Shown here: piece after piece, positions 23,703-32,526 of the stretch
Layout of the letters: each line of letters starts with the position of its first letter
Numbering within the stretch: position 1 is the first letter of the stretch
Origin: an uncultured Blautia sp.
GTDB taxonomy: Bacteria > Bacillota > Clostridia > Lachnospirales > Lachnospiraceae
Length of the DNA stretch: 40,390 bases
Direction of reading: 5' to 3'
Assembly: GCF_934371575.1 (NCBI RefSeq)
Contig: NZ_CAKRNY010000034.1
Location: 1-40,390, forward strand
Notes under the pieces: generated by a model
The model's database searches: none
What the model was told of the DNA's origin: nothing
The model's input: the letters and a program-made list of their open reading frames with translations, nothing else
Made by a program: the position numbers and the translations under genes

Positions 23703-25253
23703 ATGAGAAAAATTGTTACCTGCAGCCAGATGAAGCTATTGGATCATAGTACCATTCACGATATGCACGTTCCTTCACTTGTTCTGATGGAAAGAGCGGC
23801 GCTTGTCACAGCCAATGAAATAAAAAATTATCTGAAACATAAAACCGGATCAGAAAAATCCAAACAAGAACGTGTGCTTGTTGTGTGTGGTTCCGGAAAT
23901 AACGGCGGTGATGGGATTGCTATTGCAAGACTTCTTCATCTGGCCGGTCTTCATACCGAAATCTGTCTTGTAGGAAATCCGGACAAAATGACCGAAGAAA
24001 CCAGGCATCAGTGGGAAATTGCCATGAGCTATCAGATCCCGGTGACGAATAACCCTGTATGGGATGAATATACTGTTATAGTAGACGGAATCTTCGGCGT
24101 TGGCCTGTCCAGGGAAATTACAGGAGAATATAAAGAAATAATTGACCGCTTAAATCAAGCCAGTGCTTATAAAGTGGCGGTGGATATTCCGTCTGGCATT
24201 CACGGAGATACAGGTGCAGTTCTTGGAACTGCTTTCCAGGCAGACCTTACCGTGACATTTGCATACCGGAAACGGGGGCTGTGTTTTTTCCCTGGCAGAG
24301 CATATGCTGGCAGAATCCTGGTGGCAGATATCGGAATCTATGACCGGGATCGTGCTGGCAGTGAACTTGCAGATAAGGCTGCATGGCATATGGAGATGAA
24401 GGATGTGAAAACCCTTCCTGCAAGACCTGCCTGGGGAAATAAAGGAACCTTTGGAAAGGTGCTCCTTATTGCAGGCTCGAAGGGCATGTGCGGTGCTGCT
24501 TATTTAAGCGCCAGTGCAGCGCTTCACGGGGGAGCAGGAATGGTGAAAATCCAGACAGTGGAGGAGAACCGGGTTCCATTGCAGAGTCTTCTTCCTGAGG
24601 CTATGGTGACCTGTGAATTTGACGAAGAATCAAACTGGAAAAATCTGAACTGGTGCGATGTGCTGGTGATCGGACCAGGGCTTGGAACGGAAAGTACTGG
24701 AAAAGAAAGATTGCTCTGGTTTCTGAAAAACGGGACAAAAGCGGGAAAACCTGTTATACTGGATGCAGATGGGCTGAATCTTCTGGCTAAGAATTCGCAA
24801 TGGATGGAATGTATAAATGAGCAGACTGTCCTGACGCCTCATATGGGAGAAATGAGTCGGCTTACCGGTATGGAGATTTCGAAACTGAAAGAAAATCCGG
24901 CAGCCAGTGCCAGCCGCTTTGCAGAGAAAAATAATTGTATCTGCGTATTAAAAGATGCATGTACTACAGTTGCTGACAGTCAAGGCAGCCTGTATCTGAA
25001 CCTTTCAGGAAATTCCGGAATGGCAACAGCTGGAAGTGGTGATGTCCTGTCCGGGATAATTGCAGCTGTTTTTTGTATGTACTTAAGCTGTAAAGAAGAG
25101 AAAACGGTTGCTTATAAAGCTGCACTGGCAGTATATATACATGGCTTGTGTGGCGAGTATGCCGGAAATAAAAAAGGATTGCATGGCATGACAGCGGAAG
25201 ATATGATCCATGCGCTTACAGAAGTATTAATGCTCGCAGAAACCGCAGAATAG
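23703..25253 (+). CDS. nnr: Bifunctional NAD(P)HX epimerase/dehydratase
   Basis: A repair enzyme for hydrated NADH and NADPH. The 516-residue protein joins an N-terminal YjeF_N epimerase domain (about 1-215; VCGSGNNGGDGIAIAR near 61-76 binds the phosphates) to a C-terminal ribokinase-like dehydratase domain (about 225-515; GNKGTFGKVLLIAGS, LDADGLNLL, LTPHMGEM and the ATP/ADP-binding AGSGDVLSG). The start at 23703 is preferred over an ATG at 23694 because GGGAG (23688-23692) is properly spaced only from the former. In Bacillus the homologue also lies just before alr and ndoA, so gene order supports the call. The enzyme fits an NADH-heavy fermentative metabolism. Confidence 0.93.
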   Translation: MRKIVTCSQMKLLDHSTIHDMHVPSLVLMERAALVTANEIKNYLKHKTGSEKSKQERVLVVCGSGNNGGDGIAIARLLHLAGLHTEICLVGNPDKMTEETRHQWEIAMSYQIPVTNNPVWDEYTVIVDGIFGVGLSREITGEYKEIIDRLNQASAYKVAVDIPSGIHGDTGAVLGTAFQADLTVTFAYRKRGLCFFPGRAYAGRILVADIGIYDRDRAGSELADKAAWHMEMKDVKTLPARPAWGNKGTFGKVLLIAGSKGMCGAAYLSASAALHGGAGMVKIQTVEENRVPLQSLLPEAMVTCEFDEESNWKNLNWCDVLVIGPGLGTESTGKERLLWFLKNGTKAGKPVILDADGLNLLAKNSQWMECINEQTVLTPHMGEMSRLTGMEISKLKENPAASASRFAEKNNCICVLKDACTTVADSQGSLYLNLSGNSGMATAGSGDVLSGIIAAVFCMYLSCKEEKTVAYKAALAVYIHGLCGEYAGNKKGLHGMTAEDMIHALTEVLMLAETAE

Positions 25254-25313
25254 ATGCACATGTGGCTATAAGACGGAACTGGCGGTAAAATAAGAAAAAT
25301 CGAGGAAAATATT

Positions 25314-26480
25314 ATGGAAAAATACAGCAGAATCAAGGCGTTGATTTCTCTTGACGCGGTCAAGTACAATTTTGAACAGATGAAAAAGAACATAAAAGAG
25401 GGAACAAAGATCATTGCCGTAATCAAAGCAGACGCATATGGACACGGTGCAGTGCCCATTTCCAGAATGCTTGAGGAACTGGATTATGTGTGGGGCTTTG
25501 CCACAGCTACGGCTCAGGAGGCCCTTCAGCTTAGAAGGGCGGGAATCACAAGACCGATCTTGATCCTGGGGCTTGTTTTTGAAGAGTATTATGAAGAACT
25601 TGTGGAAAATGAGATACGCATGGCAGTCTGTGATTATGAGACTGCGAAAAAGTATGATGAAGCTGCTGTCAGGGTAGGCAAAAAGGGTCTGATCCACATT
25701 GCTGCTGACACTGGTATGACCAGGATCGGATTTAAAGACAGTGAAGAAAGCCTGGAGGACATCCGCAGGATCTCAGAACTTCCAAACGTGGAGATTGAAG
25801 GACTGTTTACCCATTTTGCAAGGGCAGATGAATATGACCGGGCTCCGGCTATGATACAGCTGAAAAGATACCTCGATTTTGCAGAACTCCTGGATAAGAA
25901 TGGTATTCGGATTCCACTTCATCACTGTTCAAACAGTGCCGGAATCATCCGCGTACCAGAGGCAAACTTAAACATTGTGCGCGCCGGAATCACCATTTAT
26001 GGAATTTATCCTTCCGAGGAAGTGGAGAAGGATATTGTGAAGCTGCAGCCGGTTATGTCCCTGAAAAGTCATGTTTCCTATGTAAAAGATGTGGAACCTG
26101 GAACGGAAGTCAGCTACGGCGGTACTTACACCACAGACCATGTGACAAGGATGGCGACCATTCCGGTAGGATATGCAGATGGATACCCAAGAATGCTTTC
26201 CAATAAAGGCTGGGTACTGATCCATGGAAAGAAAGCCCCGATCTGCGGAAGAGTCTGTATGGATCAGTTTATGGTGGATGTAACAGAGATTCCGGAGGTA
26301 AAAGCAGGAGATGAGGTAACATTGCTTGGAAAAGACAGAGATGAGTTTATCAGTGCAGATACCCTGGGGGATTTATCCGGACGCTTTTCCTATGAATTTG
26401 TATGTGATATCAACAAGCGTGTGCCAAGGATTTATATCCGGGATGGAAAAGAATGTGGCGAGTTAAGTTATTTTGAATAA
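25314..26480 (+). CDS. alr: Alanine racemase
   Basis: A PLP enzyme that interconverts L- and D-alanine, giving D-alanine for peptidoglycan and possibly for surface alanylation. The 388-residue protein has the PLP lysine K38 in AVIKADAYGHGA, the HCSNSAGI segment, a catalytic tyrosine in EVSYGGTYT (about 266) and the CMDQFMVDVT block near the C-terminus. The ribosome site GAGG lies before the ATG. Downstream of nnr and upstream of the ribonuclease gene, as in Bacillus. If the DltA-like ligase of this window uses D-alanine, this enzyme would be its supplier. Confidence 0.96.
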   Translation: MEKYSRIKALISLDAVKYNFEQMKKNIKEGTKIIAVIKADAYGHGAVPISRMLEELDYVWGFATATAQEALQLRRAGITRPILILGLVFEEYYEELVENEIRMAVCDYETAKKYDEAAVRVGKKGLIHIAADTGMTRIGFKDSEESLEDIRRISELPNVEIEGLFTHFARADEYDRAPAMIQLKRYLDFAELLDKNGIRIPLHHCSNSAGIIRVPEANLNIVRAGITIYGIYPSEEVEKDIVKLQPVMSLKSHVSYVKDVEPGTEVSYGGTYTTDHVTRMATIPVGYADGYPRMLSNKGWVLIHGKKAPICGRVCMDQFMVDVTEIPEVKAGDEVTLLGKDRDEFISADTLGDLSGRFSYEFVCDINKRVPRIYIRDGKECGELSYFE

Positions 26481-26591
26481 ATACCCGCCAGGAATTTTAC
26501 AGTAAAGCACCACACATGTATACACATGAAAAAAGTTGGAAATACTTATTTCAGAAGTGAAAAAGTTAATGTAAAACGGAGTGTGAATTGT

Positions 26592-26942
26592 GTGGTAATT
26601 AAAAGAGGGGATATTTTTTATGCGGATCTCAGACCTGTGGTAGGGAGTGAGCAGGGTGGTATCCGTCCGGTACTTATCATTCAGAATGATGTGGGTAACC
26701 GTCACAGTCCCACGGTGATCTGTGCGGCGATCACATCTAAGATGAACAAAGCGAAGCTTCCAACTCATATTGAAATAGATGCATCTGCATATGGGATCGA
26801 AAAAGATTCTGTGATCTTGCTGGAACAGCTTCGCACCATTGACAAGAGAAGATTAAAAGATAAGGTATGCCATTTGGATGGCGCTATGCTTGACAAGGTC
26901 AATCATGCTCTTGAAATCAGTCTGGAGCTTACATTCTCTTGA
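26592..26942 (+). CDS. ndoA: MazF/PemK-family endoribonuclease, NdoA type
   Basis: A sequence-specific mRNA interferase. The protein matches Bacillus NdoA (EndoA) along its length: [48 protein letters not shown] and [17 protein letters not shown]. The start is placed at GTG 26592, which gives 116 residues, the same as Bacillus NdoA, with GGAG at 26578-26581. A longer reading from ATG 26526 would add 22 residues that are unlike the family. The gene follows alr as in Bacillus, but the antitoxin gene (ndoAI) that normally lies between them is absent: the 111-bp gap has no room for it and no suitable frame. The toxin may be controlled by an antitoxin elsewhere or in another way. Confidence 0.9.
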   Translation: MVIKRGDIFYADLRPVVGSEQGGIRPVLIIQNDVGNRHSPTVICAAITSKMNKAKLPTHIEIDASAYGIEKDSVILLEQLRTIDKRRLKDKVCHLDGAMLDKVNHALEISLELTFS

Positions 26943-26987
26943 CGAAAGGAAACTTTAGTGATATAGTTGTTAAGTCTCAGCGGCATT

Positions 26988-27041
26988 AACAGCTGCATTT
27001 GTACATTCCTGTTGCCGTACATGACCTGACGGCAGCTGGTT
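26988..27041 (+). promoter_or_regulatory. Nested hairpin before the CorC-like gene
   Basis: AACAGCTGC (26988-26996) pairs with GCAGCTGGTT (27032-27041, one bulge) and, inside it, TGTAC (27000-27004) with GTACA (27017-27021). A weak T-rich stretch (TTTCTT) follows and then AGGAGG of the next gene. It may be the terminator of the alr-ndoA unit or a leader structure. Confidence 0.5.
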
Positions 27042-27066
27042 TCTTAGGAGGAATAAAGGTTAATAT

Positions 27067-28422
27067 ATGGAAGATGGCAGTAGTATGCCCCTGGCGGGCG
27101 TTGTTATTTTATTGTTGCTTTTGTGGCTGAATGGTATTTTTTACGGATTTTCAGCTGCAGTACACAATCTGAGCGAGAACGAAGTGGAGAAACGGGCTCA
27201 GGAAGGAGATAAAAAAGCCATATATCTTTTTTCCCTGATCAATAACCCTGTTTCATTTGTCAATGCGATTCCGTTGATTGTTATGGCTTCCGGAGTATGC
27301 TTCGGAGCATTTATCGTTCCATGGGCTACCGAGACCTTTCATCCCTACATAAAGCATTTGGCTGCATTGATCCTGGTGCTTGCACTGGTGATCATTCTGC
27401 TTGCATCTCTTGGTATTCTCACGTTTAGAAGAATCGGAACCTATCACCCGGAGAAATATGCATATCGGTATATGAAGATAGTAGGAGTTTTCACCAGAAT
27501 CCTGTATCCCTTTACCATGTGTATAACATTTATTGCCAAGCTGGCGGCAAGACCGTTTGGTGTTGCGTTAAATCAGGTTGAGGATACGGTGACAGAGGAA
27601 GAGATCATTTCCATTGTAGATGAAGCTCACGAGCAGGGAGTTATTCAGGAAAATGAAGCCGAGATGATTCAGAATATCATGGAATTTACTGATACAGAAG
27701 CCAAGGATATTATGACTCACCGTAAGAATGTGATCGCTTTTGACGAGGAGGATAATCTGCAGACTATTGTAGATACCATGCTGGAGGAGGGCAATTCCCG
27801 TTATCCTGTATACAGAGAGACGATTGATAACATAGTGGGAATTATCCATTATAAGGATGCACTGAAATTCCTTACCAGAAATTCATGGGCCAAGTTCAAG
27901 CCGCTTAAGGATCTGCCTGGTCTGATCCGGGAAGCTTCGTTTATTCCAGAGACGAGAGGAATCAGTGAGCTGTTTAAATCCATGCAGATGAAGAAAATTC
28001 ACATGGCAGTGGTGGTGGATGAATATGGACAGACCTCAGGAATTGTTTCTATGGAGGATATTCTGGAGGAAATTGTAGGTGACATTCTGGACGAGTATGA
28101 TGAGGACGAAAGTACCTTCCGTACTCAGAAGGACAATAGTGTGATCATAGATGCACTGGCATATCTGGAAGATGTATCAGAGGCACTGGGAATTGATTTT
28201 GGAAAAGTGGAATTTGAGACCTTAAACGGTTATCTGACAAGCCTTCTGGGACATATTCCCACGGAGGATGATCTGGATAAAGAAATTGTTGTAAACGGCT
28301 ATCGTTTCAGAATACTTTCTCTTGGTAATAAAACCATTGGAAGGGTACGGGCCGAAAAGATAAAAAAAGAACCAAAAGGAGAGGAAAAGAAATGTCAGGA
28401 CATTCAAAATTCGCAAACATAA
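27067..28422 (+). CDS. CorC/HlyC-family CNNM-like membrane protein with CBS domains
   Basis: A 451-residue protein with an N-terminal DUF21/CNNM-like membrane domain (three to four hydrophobic segments within about 8-170), a pair of CBS domains (about 205-330; [38 protein letters not shown]) and a C-terminal CorC_HlyC domain (about 345-435; [11 protein letters not shown]). Relatives are linked to magnesium or cobalt efflux and resistance; the hemolysin label is historical. The membrane part is shorter and more divergent than in typical family members. The last 31 bp overlap the start of yebC, so the two genes are coupled. The exact substrate is not evident. Confidence 0.85.
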   Translation: MEDGSSMPLAGVVILLLLLWLNGIFYGFSAAVHNLSENEVEKRAQEGDKKAIYLFSLINNPVSFVNAIPLIVMASGVCFGAFIVPWATETFHPYIKHLAALILVLALVIILLASLGILTFRRIGTYHPEKYAYRYMKIVGVFTRILYPFTMCITFIAKLAARPFGVALNQVEDTVTEEEIISIVDEAHEQGVIQENEAEMIQNIMEFTDTEAKDIMTHRKNVIAFDEEDNLQTIVDTMLEEGNSRYPVYRETIDNIVGIIHYKDALKFLTRNSWAKFKPLKDLPGLIREASFIPETRGISELFKSMQMKKIHMAVVVDEYGQTSGIVSMEDILEEIVGDILDEYDEDESTFRTQKDNSVIIDALAYLEDVSEALGIDFGKVEFETLNGYLTSLLGHIPTEDDLDKEIVVNGYRFRILSLGNKTIGRVRAEKIKKEPKGEEKKCQDIQNSQT

Positions 28423-29120
28423 AACATAAGAAAGAAAAAAATGACGCTAAAAAAGGAAAAATCTTTACTATCATCGGTCGTGAGATCGTAATGGCCGTAA
28501 AAGCAGGCGGCCCGGATCCGAATAACAATGGTAAGCTTCGTGACGTTATTGCAAAGGCAAAAGCCAACAACATGCCAAATGATACGATCGAACGTGGTAT
28601 TAAAAAAGCTGCCGGTGCTGATTCAGCTGACAGCTACGAGAAAGCTGTATATGAAGGATATGGTCCGAACGGTGTTGCAATCATCGTTGAGACTCTGACT
28701 GATAACAAAAACCGTACAGCCAGCAATGTAAGAAATGCTTTTACAAAAGGTAACGGAAGTATTGGAACACAGGGCTGTGTATCTTATATGTTCGATCAGA
28801 AGGGCCAGATCATCATCGACAAGGAAGAGTGTGAGATGGATGCTGATGAGCTTATGATGACAGCTCTTGATGCTGGGGCTGAGGATTTCAATGAGGAAGA
28901 GGACAGCTATGAGGTTCTTACTGCTCCGGATGATTTCAGTGCAGTGAGAGAAGCTCTTGAGGCAGCAGGAGTTCCGCTTCTTGAGGCACAGGTTGCCATG
29001 ATCCCGCAGACAACAGTTGAGCTTACAGATGAAAAATCCCTCAAAGATATCCAGAAAATTCTTGATCTTCTGGATGACGATGACGATGTAACAGATGTAT
29101 GGCATAACTGGGACGAATAA
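28392..29120 (+). CDS. yebC: YebC/TACO1-family translation or transcription factor
   Basis: A 242-residue cytoplasmic protein with the invariant start [14 protein letters not shown] and the blocks [29 protein letters not shown] and [16 protein letters not shown]. YebC-type proteins were described as DNA-binding regulators and, more recently, as factors that help ribosomes through difficult sequences such as proline runs. The predicted domain order (N-terminal helical domain, then two alpha/beta domains) is complete. AGGAGAGG (28378-28385) precedes the ATG, which lies within the preceding gene. Confidence 0.93.
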   Translation: MSGHSKFANIKHKKEKNDAKKGKIFTIIGREIVMAVKAGGPDPNNNGKLRDVIAKAKANNMPNDTIERGIKKAAGADSADSYEKAVYEGYGPNGVAIIVETLTDNKNRTASNVRNAFTKGNGSIGTQGCVSYMFDQKGQIIIDKEECEMDADELMMTALDAGAEDFNEEEDSYEVLTAPDDFSAVREALEAAGVPLLEAQVAMIPQTTVELTDEKSLKDIQKILDLLDDDDDVTDVWHNWDE

Positions 29121-29141
29121 TTTTATCAGATTTGCAGATAC

Positions 29142-29174
29142 TACCTCCATACGATTATGTGTGGAGGTATTTTT
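29142..29174 (+). promoter_or_regulatory. Hairpin with T-run that contains the next gene's ribosome site
   Basis: TACCTCCA (29142-29149) pairs perfectly with TGGAGGTA (29162-29169) around a 12-nt loop, followed by TTTTT (29170-29174) and immediately the ATG of the TepA-like gene. The 3' arm is the Shine-Dalgarno. The element is a terminator for yebC in form, yet any RNA that reads through or folds would also hide the start of the next gene. The arrangement repeats the one before spoIVA. Confidence 0.72.
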
Positions 29175-29903
29175 ATGCAAAAAATACAGGAACAGGACGG
29201 AGAAACAAAACAGGAAGAAGAAATTCTGGAAAAAGAAGAGCATCAGAACAGGCAGATCTGTGAGATGGGACAGATCACTTTAAATGAAAATTCCAATAAA
29301 TATAAGGTTGAACTTCTGACGATCATCGGTGAGATAGAAGGACATGAGTCTGCACCATCCCACAGTAAAACAACCAAATACGAACATGTTTTGCCAAAAC
29401 TTGCAATGATTGAAGATGATGAAACTGTGGATGGACTTCTGGTGCTTTTAAATACAGTAGGGGGAGATGTGGAAGCAGGCCTTGCTATTGCGGAAATGAT
29501 TGCTTCCTTAAGTGTTCCTACAGTTTCACTGGTGCTGGGAGGCGGTCATTCCATTGGTGTACCAATGGCAGTTTCTGCAGATTATTCATTTGTAGTTCCA
29601 AGTGCAACAATGGTGATTCATCCGGTGCGCACAAATGGCATGTTCATTGGAGTGGCACAGTCCTATCGGAATATGGAAAAAATCCAGGATCGGATCACAA
29701 CCTTCATTTCCAGACATTCCAATACTTCCCAGGAAAGACTGGAAGAACTGATGCTGGATACCACTCAGCTGGTAAAGGATGTGGGAACCATGCTGGAAGG
29801 AACTGAAGCAGTAAAAGAGGGGCTGATCGATGAGGTAGGAGGAATGAAAGAAGCCCTGGAGAAATTATATCAACTGATTGGGGAGAAAAAAGGAAACAGA
29901 TAA
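29175..29903 (+). CDS. tepA: ClpP-like serine protease, TepA family
   Basis: The start at 29175 is chosen because GGAGG (29163-29167) lies seven bases upstream; an ATG at 29157 lies before that site. The 242-residue protein has an acidic Gln/Glu-rich N-terminal extension (about 1-30) and a ClpP/crotonase fold. The nucleophile is S126 in GGGHSIG and the histidine H149 in VIHPVR, as in TepA. NTVGGDVEAGLAIAEMI (93-109) forms the oxyanion region. TepA of Bacillus is encoded next to spoIIIE; here ftsK/spoIIIE follows 3.5 kb downstream, with nfnAB and uppP between. Suggested roles include degrading spore small acid-soluble proteins and signal peptides. The family is clear; the physiological substrate is not. 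Confidence 0.85.
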   Translation: MQKIQEQDGETKQEEEILEKEEHQNRQICEMGQITLNENSNKYKVELLTIIGEIEGHESAPSHSKTTKYEHVLPKLAMIEDDETVDGLLVLLNTVGGDVEAGLAIAEMIASLSVPTVSLVLGGGHSIGVPMAVSADYSFVVPSATMVIHPVRTNGMFIGVAQSYRNMEKIQDRITTFISRHSNTSQERLEELMLDTTQLVKDVGTMLEGTEAVKEGLIDEVGGMKEALEKLYQLIGEKKGNR

Positions 29904-29946
29904 TCCGTTTTTTTATAAAAATATGAGAAAAACAAGAGAATTCTAT

Positions 29947-29975
29947 TTTACTAACCCACTTTTTTGTGCTATAGT
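29947..29975 (+). promoter_or_regulatory. Promoter of nfnAB
   Basis: TTTACT (29947-29952), 17 bp, TATAGT (29970-29975) with an extended TGC before the -10. The leader is about 55 nt and ends with AGGAGGGA. No clear Rex operator overlaps it. Confidence 0.6.
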
Positions 29976-30037
29976 GTTAGAGGATATGATAAGCGTGTAA
30001 GCAGCGCTTGTTAAATATAGTACTTCAGGAGGGAACT

Positions 30038-30925
30038 ATGTATAAGATACTCAACGCAGAGAAACTTTCTGCAAATGTTTTTCTTATGGATGTGGAAGCT
30101 CCTCGCGTGGCTAAGCATTGTCTGCCTGGTCAGTTCGTCATCGTCAAGATGGACGAAGTAGGTGAGAGAATTCCGCTTACAATCTGTGATTATGATGCAG
30201 AGAAAGGAACTGTAACAATCGTTTTCCAGCCAGCAGGCGCTTCTACAACCAGAATGGCTGAACTGAAAGCCGGCGATTATTTCGAAGACTTCGTAGGTCC
30301 GCTGGGCCAGCCGTCTGAGCTTTGCAGTGAAGACATCGAAGAACTGAAGAAGAAAAAAATCGTTTTCGTAGCAGGTGGTGTTGGAACAGCTCCTGTATAT
30401 CCTCAGGTAAAATGGCTTCATGAGCATGGCATTACAGCAGATGCTATCGTTGGTGCCAAGACAAAAGATCTTCTTATCCTTGAAGATAAGATGAAGGAAG
30501 TATGTAATCTGTATGTAACCACAGATGATGGTTCTTATGTGCGTAAGGGTATGGGTACAGATGTACTTCGTGATCTTGTACAGAATCAGGGAAAAGAGTA
30601 TGATCTCTGCGTTGCAATCGGACCGATGATCATGATGAAATTTGTCTGCCTGTTAACAAAAGAACTGAATATCCCTACAGTTGTCAGCATGAACCCGATC
30701 ATGGTTGACGGAACCGGTATGTGTGGTGCCTGTCGTCTGATGGTTGGCGGCGAAGTAAAATTTGCCTGCGTTGACGGACCGGAATTTGACGGACATAAAG
30801 TTGATTTCGATCTTGCCATGAAGAGACAGCAGATGTATAAGACCGAAGAGGGACGTGCGCTCCTGAAGCTTCAGGAGGGTGATACCCATCACGGCGGATG
30901 CGGACATTGTGGAGGTGACAAATAA
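30038..30925 (+). CDS. nfnA: NADH-dependent ferredoxin:NADP+ oxidoreductase, small subunit
   Basis: Small subunit of the electron-bifurcating transhydrogenase NfnAB, which couples NADH and reduced ferredoxin to NADP+ reduction. The 295-residue protein has a FAD domain (RIPLTICDY at 44-52), a NAD-binding domain (VAGGVGTAPV at 111-120) and a C-terminal 2Fe-2S site with C229, C232 and C244 (GMCGACR, KFACVDGPEF), plus a nearby Asp that may replace the fourth Cys as in Thermotoga NfnA. The C-terminus adds a short His/Cys-rich tail (HHGGCGHCGG). The start is ATG 30038, five bases after AGGAGGGA; an upstream in-frame TTG is not used. The stop shares one base with the start of nfnB (TAATG). Confidence 0.93.
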   Translation: MYKILNAEKLSANVFLMDVEAPRVAKHCLPGQFVIVKMDEVGERIPLTICDYDAEKGTVTIVFQPAGASTTRMAELKAGDYFEDFVGPLGQPSELCSEDIEELKKKKIVFVAGGVGTAPVYPQVKWLHEHGITADAIVGAKTKDLLILEDKMKEVCNLYVTTDDGSYVRKGMGTDVLRDLVQNQGKEYDLCVAIGPMIMMKFVCLLTKELNIPTVVSMNPIMVDGTGMCGACRLMVGGEVKFACVDGPEFDGHKVDFDLAMKRQQMYKTEEGRALLKLQEGDTHHGGCGHCGGDK

Positions 30926-32322
30926 TGGCAGATGTATTAAAAAAAGTACCAGTCAGAGAGCAGGCTCCGGAAGTACGTGCTGCTAACTTTGAAGAGGTTT
31001 GCCTTGGTTACAATAAAGAAGAAGCAGTAGAGGAAGCTAATCGCTGCCTTGGCTGTAAGAAAGCAAAATGTGTGGAAGGCTGTCCTGTTTCCATCAATAT
31101 TCCAGGTTTTGTTCATGAGGTTAAGGAAGGAAACTTTGAGAAAGCATATCAGATCATCAGTGAGTCCAGTGCTCTTCCGGCAGTCTGCGGACGTGTATGT
31201 CCTCAGGAGACACAGTGTGAGGGTAAATGTATCCGCGGTCTGAAGGGCGAGGCAGTTTCCATTGGTAAACTTGAGCGTTTTGTTGCAGATTGGGCGAAAG
31301 AGAACGGTATCAAACCGGCTCCTGCAGCTGAGAAAAACGGACACAAGGTCGCTGTTATCGGTTCCGGTCCTTCCGGACTTACATGTGCCGGAGATCTTGC
31401 AAAAATGGGTTACGATGTAACTATTTTTGAGGCACTTCACAAAGCAGGCGGTGTTCTTGTTTATGGTATTCCGGAGTTCCGTCTTCCGAAAGATAAAGTA
31501 GTTGCTGCAGAGGTTGAGAATGTAAAATCTCTGGGTGTTAAAATTGAGACTAACGTTATCATTGGTAAATCCGTAACAATCGACGAACTTCTGAAAGATG
31601 AAGGTTTTGAGGCTGTATTTATCGGATCCGGTGCAGGACTTCCTATGTTTATGGGAATTCCGGGTGAGCAGGCTAATGGTGTATTCTCTGCTAACGAGTA
31701 CCTGACACGTAACAACCTTATGAAAGCATTCCGTGAGGACTATGATACACCGATCGCACACGGCAAAAAAGTAGCTGTTGTGGGCGGCGGTAACGTAGCT
31801 ATGGATGCTGCAAGAACAGCCCTTCGTCTTGGCGCAGAGGTACATATCATTTACCGTCGTTCTGAAGCAGAGCTTCCGGCACGTAAAGAGGAAGTTCATC
31901 ATGCGAAAGAAGAGGGCGTACAGTTTGATCTTCTCTGCAACCCTGTTGAGATCCTTACAGATGATAAAGACTGGGTAACCGGTATCAAATGTATCCGAAT
32001 GGAGCTTGGCGAGCCGGATGCTTCCGGAAGAAGACGTCCTGTTGAGATTCCTGGTTCTGAGTTTACAATTGACGTTGATACTGTTATCATGTCTCTTGGT
32101 ACAAGCCCGAACCCGCTGATTTCCTCTACAACAATCGGTCTTGATATCAATAAGAGAAAATGTATTATCGCTGACGAAGAGTTCGGTAAGACCTCCAAAG
32201 AAGGCGTATATGCAGGTGGAGATGCTGTTACAGGCGCTGCAACTGTTATCCTTGCTATGGGAGCTGGTAAAGCAGGTGCACGCGGTATTGATGAGTATAT
32301 CAAGAGCAAATATGCAAAATAA
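30925..32322 (+). CDS. nfnB: NADH-dependent ferredoxin:NADP+ oxidoreductase, large subunit (GltD-like)
   Basis: Large, bifurcating subunit of NfnAB, related to the small subunit of glutamate synthase; such genes are often mislabelled gltA or gltD. The 465-residue protein starts with two 4Fe-4S clusters (C41, C44, C49, C53 and C88, C92, C98, C102), then FAD binding (GSGPSGLTCAG, 146-156), NADPH binding (VVGGGNVAMDAARTA near 285-300) and the C-terminal GDAVTGAATVILAMGAG. The start overlaps the nfnA stop by one base, so the subunits are coupled translationally. No glutamate synthase large subunit is nearby, which supports Nfn over GltBD. The complex would balance NADPH against the hydrogenase. 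Confidence 0.94.
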   Translation: MADVLKKVPVREQAPEVRAANFEEVCLGYNKEEAVEEANRCLGCKKAKCVEGCPVSINIPGFVHEVKEGNFEKAYQIISESSALPAVCGRVCPQETQCEGKCIRGLKGEAVSIGKLERFVADWAKENGIKPAPAAEKNGHKVAVIGSGPSGLTCAGDLAKMGYDVTIFEALHKAGGVLVYGIPEFRLPKDKVVAAEVENVKSLGVKIETNVIIGKSVTIDELLKDEGFEAVFIGSGAGLPMFMGIPGEQANGVFSANEYLTRNNLMKAFREDYDTPIAHGKKVAVVGGGNVAMDAARTALRLGAEVHIIYRRSEAELPARKEEVHHAKEEGVQFDLLCNPVEILTDDKDWVTGIKCIRMELGEPDASGRRRPVEIPGSEFTIDVDTVIMSLGTSPNPLISSTTIGLDINKRKCIIADEEFGKTSKEGVYAGGDAVTGAATVILAMGAGKAGARGIDEYIKSKYAK

Positions 32323-32363
32323 TCAGCACTTCTTTTTTCTGAAAACAGAATAAATATGTGCAA

Positions 32364-32408
32364 TTCCCCGTCAGGGATTTCCATTGGAATCTCAGGCGGG
32401 GATTTTTT
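32364..32408 (+). terminator. nfnAB terminator
   Basis: TCCCCG (32365-32370) pairs with CGGGGA (32397-32402), with an inner AGGGATTT/GAATCTC stem, followed by six T residues (32403-32408). Confidence 0.8.
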
Positions 32409-32437
32409 GTCCGGGTAAACAGTCGTTCGAATAAAAG

Positions 32438-32466
32438 TTGTATCTTTTTCATTTCTGTGATATAAT
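32438..32466 (+). promoter_or_regulatory. Promoter of uppP-ftsK
   Basis: TTGTAT (32438-32443), 17 bp, TATAAT (32461-32466) with TGA just before the -10 (extended type). The leader of about 55 nt has a modest AAAGGAAT ribosome site before the uppP ATG. Confidence 0.75.
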
Positions 32467-32526
32467 GGGTTCGCTCGGTGGGCTTTACAGTTCACCTTAA
32501 CCTAAAAAGAAAAGGAATTATTTATT

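Noticed and set aside
26481..26591. Antitoxin gene between alr and ndoA
   Set aside because: No frame of sufficient length with a ribosome site; the stretch reads best as leader of ndoA.
29904..30037. Rex operator and a small frame before nfnA
   Set aside because: No TTGTTAA-N4-TTAACAA-like palindrome overlaps the promoter, and the short ATG frame at about 29922 has no ribosome site.
30937..31902. 321-codon minus-strand frame opposite nfnB
   Set aside because: Composition rich in Cys, Ser, Phe and Thr, no family resemblance and no start signal; it is the shadow of nfnB codon usage.
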